Source of the DNA: Bacteroidaceae bacterium
Lineage (GTDB): Bacteria; Bacteroidota; Bacteroidia; Bacteroidales; Bacteroidaceae
Length of the DNA: 64,000 nucleotides
Assembly: GCA_017965425.1 (NCBI GenBank)
Contig: JAGCPY010000005.1
Location: 1 to 64,000, forward strand
Direction: 5' to 3'
The position numbers and the translations under genes are program-made. Positions within the stretch are counted from its first letter, which is position 1, and every line of letters begins with the position of its first letter. Under the pieces are notes generated by a model, which was not told where the DNA came from, ran no database searches, and saw nothing but the letters and a program-made list of their open reading frames with translations. Below, piece by piece: positions 36,701-41,841 of the stretch.

Positions 36701-38332
36701 GGCAGAAGCGGTAGTGCCGGCGTTGACGTCCGAGACAAAGTCGGAAAAATCTGAGTTTCCATAAATCAGGAAGGGGTCAGAGGGTGTGCCCGTACCGTTT
36801 TTAAGTTCCATGGAAGCCGTCTCGGATTCCATATAGTCACTATGTCTGGCCACTGCTGTCAGAATGATGGGCTGCTGGTCAATGGTGAAGGGAACGGGTG
36901 TTCCTGGATATGCCACTTCAGACCCACCGTCCAAGGAGTAATAGAGGTTGGCGTCGGTGGGCATACTGCATGAGAGGGTGAAGGTCATGCCTTCACGGGT
37001 GATGACAGGAGTGGCGCATCGCAGTTTCACCTGTCCACTGCCAACGACAGAGGTAATCATTCCCGCCTTGACAGCTATCGCCTGGATGATGGCGTTGCTG
37101 ACGTTCTCGGTCAGTGGGGCGGTGTATTCGGCGCTCGAAGTCGTGGGGGTGCTGCCGTCGGTGGTGTAGTAGATGGTAGCATCTGCAGTGGCTGATGTGA
37201 TGGAGATGGCATTGCTGCCGTTGTTCTGGATGGAAGGGGTAGCCACTTGTGAGACTGAAAACTCCGTCACCGTGGAAGCGACATAACCAAGTTTGGTAGC
37301 TATCGCCTTCACCGTGGTGACGCTGCTGACGGAGAACGGTGCACTATATTGGGTGCTCGAAGCGGTGGGAGTACCGCCGTCTAAGGTATAGTAGAAGGTA
37401 CATCCTGCGGGAACGCCAGAAATGGACACCAGAGACGTAGTGTTGTCGAAACTAATGGCAGGAGCATCACATTCAGGCAGTTCGTAGGTCGTCGCATCGG
37501 TAGCAATGGCATCACTCGCCGCCTTCGCTATCGCCTTGATGACCGTCATGCTCGCCGTCTGGGTCACCGTGACGGGAGTAGTGCCGGTGGTTGTCGTGGA
37601 CGTGGTTGGCGTGGTGCCGTCGGTGGTATAGTAGATGGTGGCTCCTGCCGCTGCTGTAATAGTGAACGTACCGTCGTTATTGTTGGTAATGATGGGAGCG
37701 TCTATGGAGGTTGCAGGCTCAAAACGAAACTGACTCGTGTTGTTCGCCTCTTTCCAACGCCCGATGATACCGCTCACATCCTCATATCCTGTAGGGCCAT
37801 CGGTCTTTCCTGCAGCTCCGGCATACGAATCCTTATTACCGTCAGTGACGTTCAGATACTGGCCACTTTCATGAGAGATAAAATAATTGTCTCCACTCTT
37901 GGTAATGGCGAACAGGTTGTTATTGCCCGTGGCAGAAGTCTCAAGGTGGACACGTGCACGATTCTCACCTGCACCTGTAAGCTGACCGTTATAGGTCAGG
38001 TATCTGCCATCTGCGAAATGGATGATATAGTATTTGTTCTCTGTCTCATGTTTCTGGATGATCCACTTCGCATTGCTGACATGTCCGCACATATAGGTAG
38101 TGAGGAAGGGCTGTCCGTTGTCTGCCTCCTGGACGCTGTTAGTGGCTACATAATAGCACCAACCTTGAGTCGGGACGAGGTAATAGTTGCTGGCCGGCGT
38201 GTCTGAGTTGTATGAACCTGTACCCGGCATCGCTAAGTAATACGTCCCAGAGTAATCGGTCTGCCCCCACACGTTGGTGGCGAAGGTAAAGATATAGATG
38301 AGAAATATAAAGCGTAGGAAGGAAACGCGCAT
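24752..38332 (-). CDS. Giant secreted YGGG beta-solenoid protein 1
   Basis: From the ATG at complement 38330-38332 (MRVSFLRFIFLIYIFTFATNVWGQ, signal peptide) the protein has 4,526 residues. An in-frame start at 38446 would run through the promoter. In order: a beta-trefoil-like region (about 25-205); four repeats with YYTTDGTTPT-type motifs like the chitobiase/hexosaminidase C-terminal (CHB_HEX) family (about 205-520); GLUG-like segments such as NTGGLVGYLDG (about 520-700); a linker; then from about 1290 to the end dozens of short turns of the form NVYGGG-x-G/A-x-V-x-GNT-x-V-x-I-x-GG, most likely a right-handed beta-solenoid. No T9SS-like tail is seen; it ends VVVGKKQE. Function unknown; an extracellular fibre or adhesin is an inference from architecture. 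Confidence 0.85.
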   Translation of the reverse strand: MRVSFLRFIFLIYIFTFATNVWGQTDYSGTYYLAMPGTGSYNSDTPASNYYLVPTQGWCYYVATNSVQEADNGQPFLTTYMCGHVSNAKWIIQKHETENKYYIIHFADGRYLTYNGQLTGAGENRARVHLETSATGNNNLFAITKSGDNYFISHESGQYLNVTDGNKDSYAGAAGKTDGPTGYEDVSGIIGRWKEANNTSQFRFEPATSIDAPIITNNNDGTFTITAAAGATIYYTTDGTTPTTSTTTTGTTPVTVTQTASMTVIKAIAKAASDAIATDATTYELPECDAPAISFDNTTSLVSISGVPAGCTFYYTLDGGTPTASSTQYSAPFSVSSVTTVKAIATKLGYVASTVTEFSVSQVATPSIQNNGSNAISITSATADATIYYTTDGSTPTTSSAEYTAPLTENVSNAIIQAIAVKAGMITSVVGSGQVKLRCATPVITREGMTFTLSCSMPTDANLYYSLDGGSEVAYPGTPVPFTIDQQPIILTAVARHSDYMESETASMELKNGTGTPSDPFLIYGNSDFSDFVSDVNAGTTASACYKLCSDVSASGFTTIATTFSGVLEADINPQTQMPYRITGLDAPLFATLTGTVKNLVLEDVSISSGDNDGNTGAIACKANSAARIYNVGILSGEVGGTGNTGGLVGYLDGTARVINCYSFADITGGSNVGGIVGYNNVTTNSDAANLKTMVMNCMFYGDITGSSTISPVYGGNIISNAGNKGVGNYNYFRLEAPFVQPTGITYNCALGAEDRFLKRFEFYRLLLNGHRELAGWWATGTYSSSEMLKWVLETADRTIDNPKPYPVLKVQGRYPSIANYDADHAPTLTLVNGKPREEDRNKGGKFGTLTVNIQMGDGAVYQRPSGAAITTSQLTLNITDKDPDRFNFNYYKVQLPYYNDVGTKNYNGNRVVTGWKIVSITGGKPGTFTASDTWGGYNFADRNCTNKDLYGTGGSNRIFNQGAYWDVPEGVTSITIEPYWAKCVYLADPNADKVYNTAMETGYDVPRVGGGQIYTNGNSYSIAGENQVVYTTMGNAISSSNSTGLYVGIVGDPNKQTVYDYAVVLVGNYHHFNSIEDSKAKPYTVTSIDLDGDNEPDYSYILRFNGRTECHPVRADFINMPGFGMAQKSTGGTGSYNFGIMIPKGWFESTNTSLFRVTQFEYENQTRSETDALIVQGGVMEQWVSYNQKGRSNKIPYIHVGGNVWFKEFHTGCHQDKNQSSGSYRFQPTKHSPISVTGGDFDEFYLTGLYVANAGLDNYADNAECYINGGRFGTVCGAAMEGIGKANGDDNTGNISWLIQNADIREFYAGGLNAAKPVTGNLSTTIVDSHVDIFCGGPKFGDMSANKTVVTNATGCTFGTFFGAGYGGNSYSRQAPRNHNSITNFPHNDTSNPPAGYHASWNAWLEAFYTQEYSADYGGVSTQFNYQFLPMSDNKTNVARILVDFVKFSLATTHNVTSTLTGCTITNNFYGGGSLGKVDGSVTSTLDGCTVNGSAFGAGYSASLPTVEADSIGFRVEPYYYDGLGTYRTGLKGVTTTYRWEHGNSISIDKTNHILYTTEDLTTLGTVTGKATLNIKGNSVVEGKVFNEDGTVKEITGGVFGGGDASAALGDTEVNINGGTSSSILNVFGGGNRADVGGSVTVNMQNGFVNQSLYGGGALANTNINNVTAGYGSASETIPSTSTNKTVVNLLGGTIHGDAYGGGLGRLSVTASAGEKYTQEEINAAQEGDPAYGKTTNDWKVEPVEGVTGVAALVYGDVNVNLGSSGGSSATAFTTSYYTGDHTGVVKSGRVFGCNNLNGSPKGEVTVTVYKTVPGNVTRTAIDKLKLEETDDGYLAPTYELTAVYGGGNLANFTTPVTGKKANVIIETCDVSIRDVYGGGNAAAVPETNVLVKGAYEIQEVFGGGNGKDPYTLNEGSSWVENPGANVNGNANTLLTGGYIHEAYGGSNEKGTITGNVTIDVGTGGACDLDVEKIVGAGKNADISGDLIMTLGCKPDVKVPLLFCGADNANVHGNVETTITSGKFGKVFGGNNQGGAILGHIKLNIEETGDCEVPIEIDELYLGGNEAAYSVYGYYDAGTSSDGKPIYLPRTAEMHAITDTSDENYKAPITNPAADSTHTFPYTQPELNIISCTYIGKTFGGGLGAGAAMYANPTVNINMVPGSFANNTTVGVPAKMTALGLNSSDNPNNLGVLVDVYGGGNRAAVHGNTTVNIGTQMGQPITLTSTGDTPDVVGAFVSGTVYGAGKGVATNPNAAIVTGNTLVNMAGGHVSRSIYGGGELGSVGTFTDYWSTKTFDSAKEAWHFENEPKTCQPGTGLTKVLISGGQVGLVNQLMPDPNNPTSDDDYGYVFCASKGIADSTAYSNANLLAVSDSSYLEISGGLIAASAYGGSENGEVLRHTHVKISGGQIGSGHYKVGNEHHWDAAYTDAQWTTAINAINSGVAADINAATAPFHQCDAWPFGPEGNRKVYDYFANEYNSQGGAKPGSDGHSYYGHVFGGGSGYYPYAPGQWRRSAGRVCGNTLVEISGGHILTNVYGGNEITDVLGHSKVHMTGGTVGVPRTIDSIQARPVNSYIFGAGMGDPRVMFNGWSNVGSSEVIVEGNAVVFGSVFGGGEDGHVLGDVSTTIRGNALIGTFGSSGVDGNIFGSGRGFSALALTAGAVCGNVTVNISENAKILGSVFGGGRMAAVGTHLVLEDHTNYGVLIPDGKNQVLYGNDVDALDATHGYVTINITGGTIGNPSQMVTSQYSIGDVFGGSKGTLMSDWSKTQMLGLVKNTEVNISQAEGYTTRIYGNVYGGGELASVGSYNYATSGQASTYNSTHTSENMYEGDVFDLREAGSGLAKILIMGGTIGQNTTTDTKGSVFGGCLGKAGTAYSGYSFVNNSDVTLQGGTVYGCVFGGGENGHVLHDTDVKIKSGTVGIALDKASLPDADLNANMIYRGNVYGGGRGIDPIDGGGYSITAGKVAGNTNVTVEGGTIYRNVYGGGSLASVGVREEEANQSLVTDTHPFPYNTGLATVTIKGGQIGTDGGASANNYNTLIPDRDNRRENGFVFGSGRGMAAGAQTTSTLVQLAYTKNTLVSIEGTANVTGSVFGGGENGHVKHNTRVNIKENCFVGTELNDDEHLIDDNGRGRLLYRGNVYGGGRGIDTGGDDKYSLTAGRVYGDTYVEVSGGKIYHDVFGGGSLASVGNETVNATTGEVSYGDDSGETEVHIKGGIIGYSSTASKQGFNCGFVYGGCRGLSAASNSEIVKMAYVHDTKVYIEPGADVKGSVFGGGANGHVKNDTYVEISGGSIGTALLADEVGFDDHGVAVKPVFRGNVYAGGRGVDQYYTSGSSISEAKYSLSAGAVYGNAELLMTGGHVWHNIYGSGAMASVGTVKEKAAGQHVHDEVVDKDGIKVDSVIYNPDERDINYLTGVFVDTTGIVRVTITGGTVGDTTPGHEGLNNGSVYGAGRGVSADRSDYVASMEYVNKTFVTIGTENQQPGSYSGSTAETLNYPYIYGAVFGGGENGHVKTDTDVRIHSGIIGWPLVEGTNKMYTTNADGSTKNPYIGNVFGGGRGVDPVHHQTGEQRSSSAGRVYGHTNLTMSGGLVRRAIYGGGLLASVGVYRLLVDDMHITDMIEDKVDGGDATINITGGYVGNVDTDGSALGTGYLIPGDNNGFVFGSSCGMVADDYVVGQDSVDIQYRQMGYTHSTHVSVSGANTKVFGCVFGSGENGHVWENSRINIRGGQIGSDPTVISRPDSTTIYIGNVYGSGRGVDHPHKKISETAGKVRGNTTVNVVGGTVWRDVYGGGSLASVGEANETAADSKKHVTNDPTTNNPFPYATGLTRVVIDTTAVVRGSVYGSGRGVASTDVLYKQAAYVKNTLVTVRGNARVYQNVFGGGNAGHVRKDTDVTIDGSAKVDGNVYGGGAGAISSSTAGLVDHDVKVGIKGGVIAGDVYGGGAIANTNVHDIRNTAITSADCNETRNNAKTIVDLLGGIILGNAYGGGQGVIPPSGATAAEVANAGAMVQGDVTVTLNGTAFYPTTKKDDKNNDLPATGRVFGCNNLNGSPQGTVLVKVLKTVGLKKSDSTYTVATTKPTKDTDTYEVEAVYGGGNLAAYVPWDGNATGQYSEGGIVATKNPLQVVIDGCEDVSIDYVYGGGNAASAPSTQVTVLGAYELGHVFGGGNGKDRISNDGQNYTDNPGAHVGLMAYPNADGDAYGTKEERATNYGYGTGKTHVMVYGGTVHEVYGGSNTKGNVRVEARATLEDKGVCYFDLGEAYGGGRNAEMDGDAVLEIGCIRGLGKAYGGAAEADVNGNVVLNITNGTYGQVFGGNDRGGNISGSITVNIEETGCNPIIIGELYGGGNLAAYNAPAGINSPVVNVKSFTSIGTVYGGGYGAAAEIKGNPTVNIDEVHGIHKDTVIYENSRVIGSTVKKPGDTGYDATVGFAIPSHAKDAIGAIGTVFGGGNEAKVIGNTTVNIGTLSKVKFVSLADDASTANVDESEPDVVGVDIRGNVFGGGNQAEVTGNTNVVVGKKQE
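26640..30510 (-). repeat. Higher-order repeats inside giant protein 1
   Basis: A block of about 170-280 residues recurs seven times: VFGSGRG, then a segment with NTxVxI, VFGGGENGHV (or a close variant) with xxDTxVxI, RGNVYGGGRGID, TAGRVYGxTxV, and VYGGGSLASVG. The GGGxxGHV landmarks lie near 26,670, 27,185, 27,800, 28,495, 29,035, 29,630 and 30,480. On the plus strand the core appears as ccgccgccatagac. Spacing varies, so units carry indels. Confidence 0.8.
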
Positions 38333-38360
38333 AGTCCTTGAAAGAAATCTTTTTGATTTG

Positions 38361-38395
38361 CAAAGATAGAGATTCTCCACCATAAAACCTGCAAA
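38361..38395 (-). promoter_or_regulatory. Promoter of giant gene 1
   Basis: TTTG (38392-38395), 23 nt, TATCTTTG (38361-38368) on the minus strand, 28 bp before the ATG. Giant gene 1 therefore need not depend on the fimbrillin operon to the right. Confidence 0.65.
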
Positions 38396-38718
38396 TATCT
38401 TGAATTCTGCCCCCTGCTTAACATTGTTTAACAGGCCGAAGGCCATGAAGCTAGGTCTTTTAAGAACTATTTTTTAAGTGCCGCCTATTCAGGAGATAAG
38501 AAAACCACTTCTTTCTCATATTACACCCTCCTTCAGGCAGTCGTGCAAAAACCCCACCATGGCACATTGACCTCATCCCCTACCCTGCTCTGCAAGTATT
38601 CTTACAGCTGATAGCCGCCCCAAGCCCCTCTCACTTCTGCATTTTTGAAATGCCTGTTTAGACAGGCAAAGTAGAGATTGTATGCTATTTTCCCCGGACA
38701 ACAATATTTTTCAATAAA

Positions 38719-39186
38719 ATCCCTCAATCCCTCACCGAACACTATAATCGACTGAAAAAAAGGCGCTTGCAGGTGAGGGATTGGTGAGGGATTGGTGAGG
38801 GGAGGTGAGGGATTTACGTTAACCAAATGAGAATGAGGCATAAAGCATTCGTTCATCAAAAACAAAAAACAAAGGAAAGCCAGGGAAACCGGAGCAAGCA
38901 AGGGTTCCTTTTCGTTTGTTTTCTTGAAAAAGTCTATTTTTATGTATTGGTGTCCGCTAAAAAGCGGCCTGATAGGCCAATAAGCACATAGCCCAGAGTG
39001 CTTACTGCGAAACTTGAATGAATAATAGTACCTTCGCTTGCTGTTTTTCGCCTTCTTGACAGTCGCTTTTGACTTTCGATGGAGAAAAACCCTCACCATC
39101 CCTCACCAATCCCTCACCAATCCCTCACCTGTAAACATCTCATAGACTGTACCTTATCGCCATTGGTGAGGGATTGAGGCTTTTTG
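38719..39186. mobile_element. Second inverted-arm TGAGGGATT element
   Basis: The left arm (about 38719-38811) and right arm (about 39089-39186) are inverted, each with CTCAATCCCTCACC outside, a variable stretch, then GTGAGGGATTG repeats inward. The design is the same as at 3381-4043 but the 270-bp core is different and lacks the 22-bp repeats. An open frame at 38602-39099 on the minus strand crosses the arm and is considered spurious. The stretches 38447-38718 and 39187-39313 show no gene. Confidence 0.6.
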
Positions 39187-39219
39187 AGCACTTTTCATGT
39201 GTATGCACATAAAAAAGTG

Positions 39220-39237
39220 GGAAGGTGTACACCTTCC
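39220..39237. repeat. Perfect 18-bp palindrome with an extra half site
   Basis: GGAAGGTGTACACCTTCC is a perfect palindrome, followed after five G by another gaaggtgtatgc half site. It lies just outside the second inverted-arm element. The GGTGTAC core is also found in the 22-bp repeats at 3588-3785. It could be an operator, but no adjacent regulator is known. Confidence 0.6.
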
Positions 39238-39313
39238 GGGGGGAAGGTGTATGCAAAACAGGAAATAGTATGCAAAGAAGACCTTTCAGAGATATATGAT
39301 GTGTTTTCATATC

Positions 39314-40458
39314 TTATTTGTTATTAAATGTTCTAGAGAGATTTATGTATGAAGCAACAAGGGCTAATGCAAGCACGATGTATGGAATATCTGTCAGCGT
39401 GTGTGGCCACAGCCACATTACCAATGCCCAAATGCTAATAATGACTGCGTATGGCAGGCTCCACTTTTTTCTCCATTTCCATAAAAGCAATGGCAAAGGA
39501 TTGAAGGGAATGATAAGCCAACTCCACTCGGTACAAACCAGGTCGGAGATGAATACCAGATACACAGTAATGATGCCTATTGCTGATTGAATGGCCAAAA
39601 GTACATAATCCATGATGCTTGACTTCAAGAAGAGGCAAATCAAGGATAATAGCAAAAGTACGATGGCTATAAATAAGGGAGAGCACCAATGTGCCTTAGG
39701 ATGATAGTTGCTGGGGAGCAAAACATCAGCCTCATTCGACAACAACTGCAGCCCTTGAACTTTGGCATGCTGGAGCACATAGACAAGATCGGTGGGCATG
39801 ATGGTTTTCTCCTCAAATGAGCACTCATCATCAATTTCACCATTACCAATGAGATTCAAGAAGAACCAGGTCCACGGGAAATCTTTCTCCTGAAGTTCTG
39901 TCAGTTCTCTTCGAGTTAGGTGGGGGTATGTTTCCGGCCATGCCCCATATTCAATAGGTATGGAATCAAGGCTTTCTTTTAATAAAGTCAGGGCACTATG
40001 AGCACAGCCACGTTTGATATAGTCATAGGGAAGGTAGGCCCCTTCAAGCATGTGCTTATCAAGGACACGCCATAGATTGCGCTTCACATCAATAGGCAGG
40101 TTCAATGCATATTGCCGGACGCCACGTCCTTCTTTTCGGTATATGTCGAGATAATCCTCAAATGGAATCGCAAACATACCCATCTTCAGATTCCCGGCCA
40201 AGAAGGAAAGCACCTTTTGGCTGGCATCTTCGGATTCATAAGAGAAAAGAAATCAAGATGATGTTCGGGGCTCTCCATGTGGATGCCGACATGACCAACA
40301 GTAGAATAAAGTACATCACCAGGATCTGCTATAACAATAGACGCTTTTACGAAGTTCTCATCCATAATGCTATCGCCCACCTCAACCGCCTTTGCCCCGA
40401 CGATTCCCAGAAGGAGGGCAAAGACGAAGAAGGTTCGTCGGGAAAACCGGCGAAGCAT
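39314..40458 (-). pseudogene. DUF4105 (Lnb N-terminal-like) membrane protein, frameshifted
   Basis: Two minus-strand frames form one gene. The first (ATG at 40456-40458, MLRRFSRRTFFVFALLLGIVGAKA signal peptide) carries ADPGDVLYSTVGHVGIHMESPEHHLDFFS; the second continues SYESEDASQKV, SFLAGNLKMGMFAIPFEDYLDIY and GCAHSALTLLK, then five or so membrane helices to 39314. Together they match the DUF4105 order. The break is at about 40245-40255 in a T/C-rich run (ttcttttctctt on the coding strand), where two extra or one missing base would restore the frame. It is either a real disruption, a slippery site or a sequencing error. Function unknown. Confidence 0.7.
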
Positions 40459-40530
40459 TGTGAATGTGATTTCGAATGCAAGCTTCTGCATCATATAGCG
40501 AGGTTGTTTCTGTTTCGATGATGCGGGATT

Positions 40531-40555
40531 CCGACGGGGAAACCGTCGGACACAC
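40531..40555 (+). repeat. REP palindrome at the RAYT 3' end
   Basis: Stem CCGACGG-GGAAA-CCGTCGG followed by ACACAC. Its last base overlaps the stop codon of the RAYT gene. Confidence 0.8.
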
Positions 40556-41802
40556 TATGGCTGCTGCCACCAGGTGTCCTTGGTGCGGGCAAGAGCTTGC
40601 GCGAGGCAGTTCATCGTCTTGCAGGCTGGCACTGTGATGGGTTCTTTGTTAGGGCGGTAATGATACTGCCAGGGGGTGATGAGGAGCAGACGGCCAGCGG
40701 CGCATAGGTCGAGGCGTTCTGCGGAGGGGTGATAACGGTCGGGGAAGCCGTTGTCGGTGATGTGGGCTACGGGAAAGCCACGCCGCATGGCTTCATCTAT
40801 GATGGCCTGCTCGCCCATGGCGATGCGGGCGCTGATGAGGACGGCACCGCGAGCGGCCTCTTCGAGGCTGCGTCGCTGTTGCTGCGCGAAGCGCGAGGCG
40901 TCCTTGCGATGGCAGACGACGGGCAGGAGGCGATGCGCGAGGAGCGCGCGGTCACCGAAGGTGTCGCAAGTGATGCTGCCATCGGGAGCCAGCAGGAGGC
41001 GTGCTTGCAGCGCATCGAGTGATTCTGTCGTCACGAGGTGCGACGGGCATTCGCGCTGCAGGTAGCCGCGCAGGGCGGCGGGGAAGAGCGCGGTGGCAAT
41101 GCCGCCGCGCTGGGGGTGGAGGTGTTGCTGCTGCCGCATCAGGCGGCTGCGGGGATTAGCTGTAATGTATTGACGCTGGGTCGCCAGCTGAGCAGCATCC
41201 ACGGGCATGACATCGCAGTAGCCGGGGTCGAAGAGGGGATGCTTTCCGCTGCAGGCGGAACTGGGCACCTTATACCCGGCGGGAAAACCGCCGGACACAC
41301 TGCCAGCCAAAGCGGCGGCAGCGGTGAAAGGGGTGCCTTCTGCGATGGTGGAGATAGTGTGTGCGACGGTTTTCCCGTCGCAGAATTCTACTGCCTGCCC
41401 TGTCATATCCCAATATAGTCGATTACATCCTTTCTTGAATCCAGCGATGACCTGCCCGATGTGCAAGGTTCTGCCATTGCTGCTTATGATCTTGTCCTGC
41501 ACCACCATCAAGCAATGGATGTGCTCGGGCATGACGATGTGGTCTTGGATGGTAATCATGGGGTAGTGCGCGGTGATGGCGTGGAGCAGTTCGTGCTCTA
41601 TCAAGTGTCCAAGAGGGGTGAGAGCGACACGGGGTGCATCGGCGCTGCCATCGGGGGCATTGAGATTCCCCACCACTTGCCCAAAAGGGTGCCCGAGTCC
41701 TTCTCCCACATGCAGGGTGATGTGGTAGATGCCTGGCTGGGTGTAGTCATGAGCCGCTGCGCGGCGGGTCATGCGGTGATTGGTGGGGCGCTTGATTTCC
41801 AT
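40555..41802 (-). CDS. REP-associated tyrosine transposase (RAYT) with internal REPs
   Basis: The ATG at complement 41800-41802 (MEIKRPTNHRMTRRA) gives 415 residues; a GTG start at 41835 would lie inside a REP. The Y1 transposase (IS200-like HUH) fold is seen in GIYHITLHV, HIVMPEHIHCLMVV (HUH pair) and IAGFKKGCNRLYWD with the probable catalytic Tyr. The family segment LFDPGYCDVMP and QRQYITANPRSRL comes about 75 residues later; the insert between is encoded by two REPs. The C-terminal 170 residues (GAVLISARIAMGEQAIIDEAMRRGF) look Rossmann/SLOG-like and are not part of a minimal RAYT. RAYTs process REP hairpins in trans (family knowledge). Confidence 0.85.
   Translation of the reverse strand: MEIKRPTNHRMTRRAAAHDYTQPGIYHITLHVGEGLGHPFGQVVGNLNAPDGSADAPRVALTPLGHLIEHELLHAITAHYPMITIQDHIVMPEHIHCLMVVQDKIISSNGRTLHIGQVIAGFKKGCNRLYWDMTGQAVEFCDGKTVAHTISTIAEGTPFTAAAALAGSVSGGFPAGYKVPSSACSGKHPLFDPGYCDVMPVDAAQLATQRQYITANPRSRLMRQQQHLHPQRGGIATALFPAALRGYLQRECPSHLVTTESLDALQARLLLAPDGSITCDTFGDRALLAHRLLPVVCHRKDASRFAQQQRRSLEEAARGAVLISARIAMGEQAIIDEAMRRGFPVAHITDNGFPDRYHPSAERLDLCAAGRLLLITPWQYHYRPNKEPITVPACKTMNCLAQALARTKDTWWQQP
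41276..41382. repeat. REP pair in inverted orientation (REPIN-like) inside the RAYT gene
   Basis: Two palindromes face each other: CCGGCGG-GAAAA-CCGCCGG plus ACACAC at 41276-41300, and GTGTG followed by TGCGACGG-TTTTC-CCGTCGCA at 41357-41382. Together they form the doublet known as a REPIN in other genomes. Both lie in frame in the RAYT and encode SGGFPAGY and CDGKTVAHT. Confidence 0.8.
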
Positions 41803-41809
41803 TTCTTTT

Positions 41810-41835
41810 CTCGCCGGGAATACCGGCGAGCACAC
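41810..41835 (+). repeat. REP palindrome upstream of the RAYT start
   Basis: Stem CTCGCCGG-GAATA-CCGGCGAG followed by CACAC, between the RAYT ATG and the stop of giant gene 2. It has the same orientation as the REP at 40531-40555, so the gene is bracketed by two REPs. Confidence 0.8.
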
Positions 41836-41841
41836 TGTTTT

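Noticed and set aside
38602-39099. 165-residue open frame on the minus strand
   Set aside because: It runs across the inverted arm of a repeat element, has an odd composition with no family motif, and no promoter; judged a chance frame.
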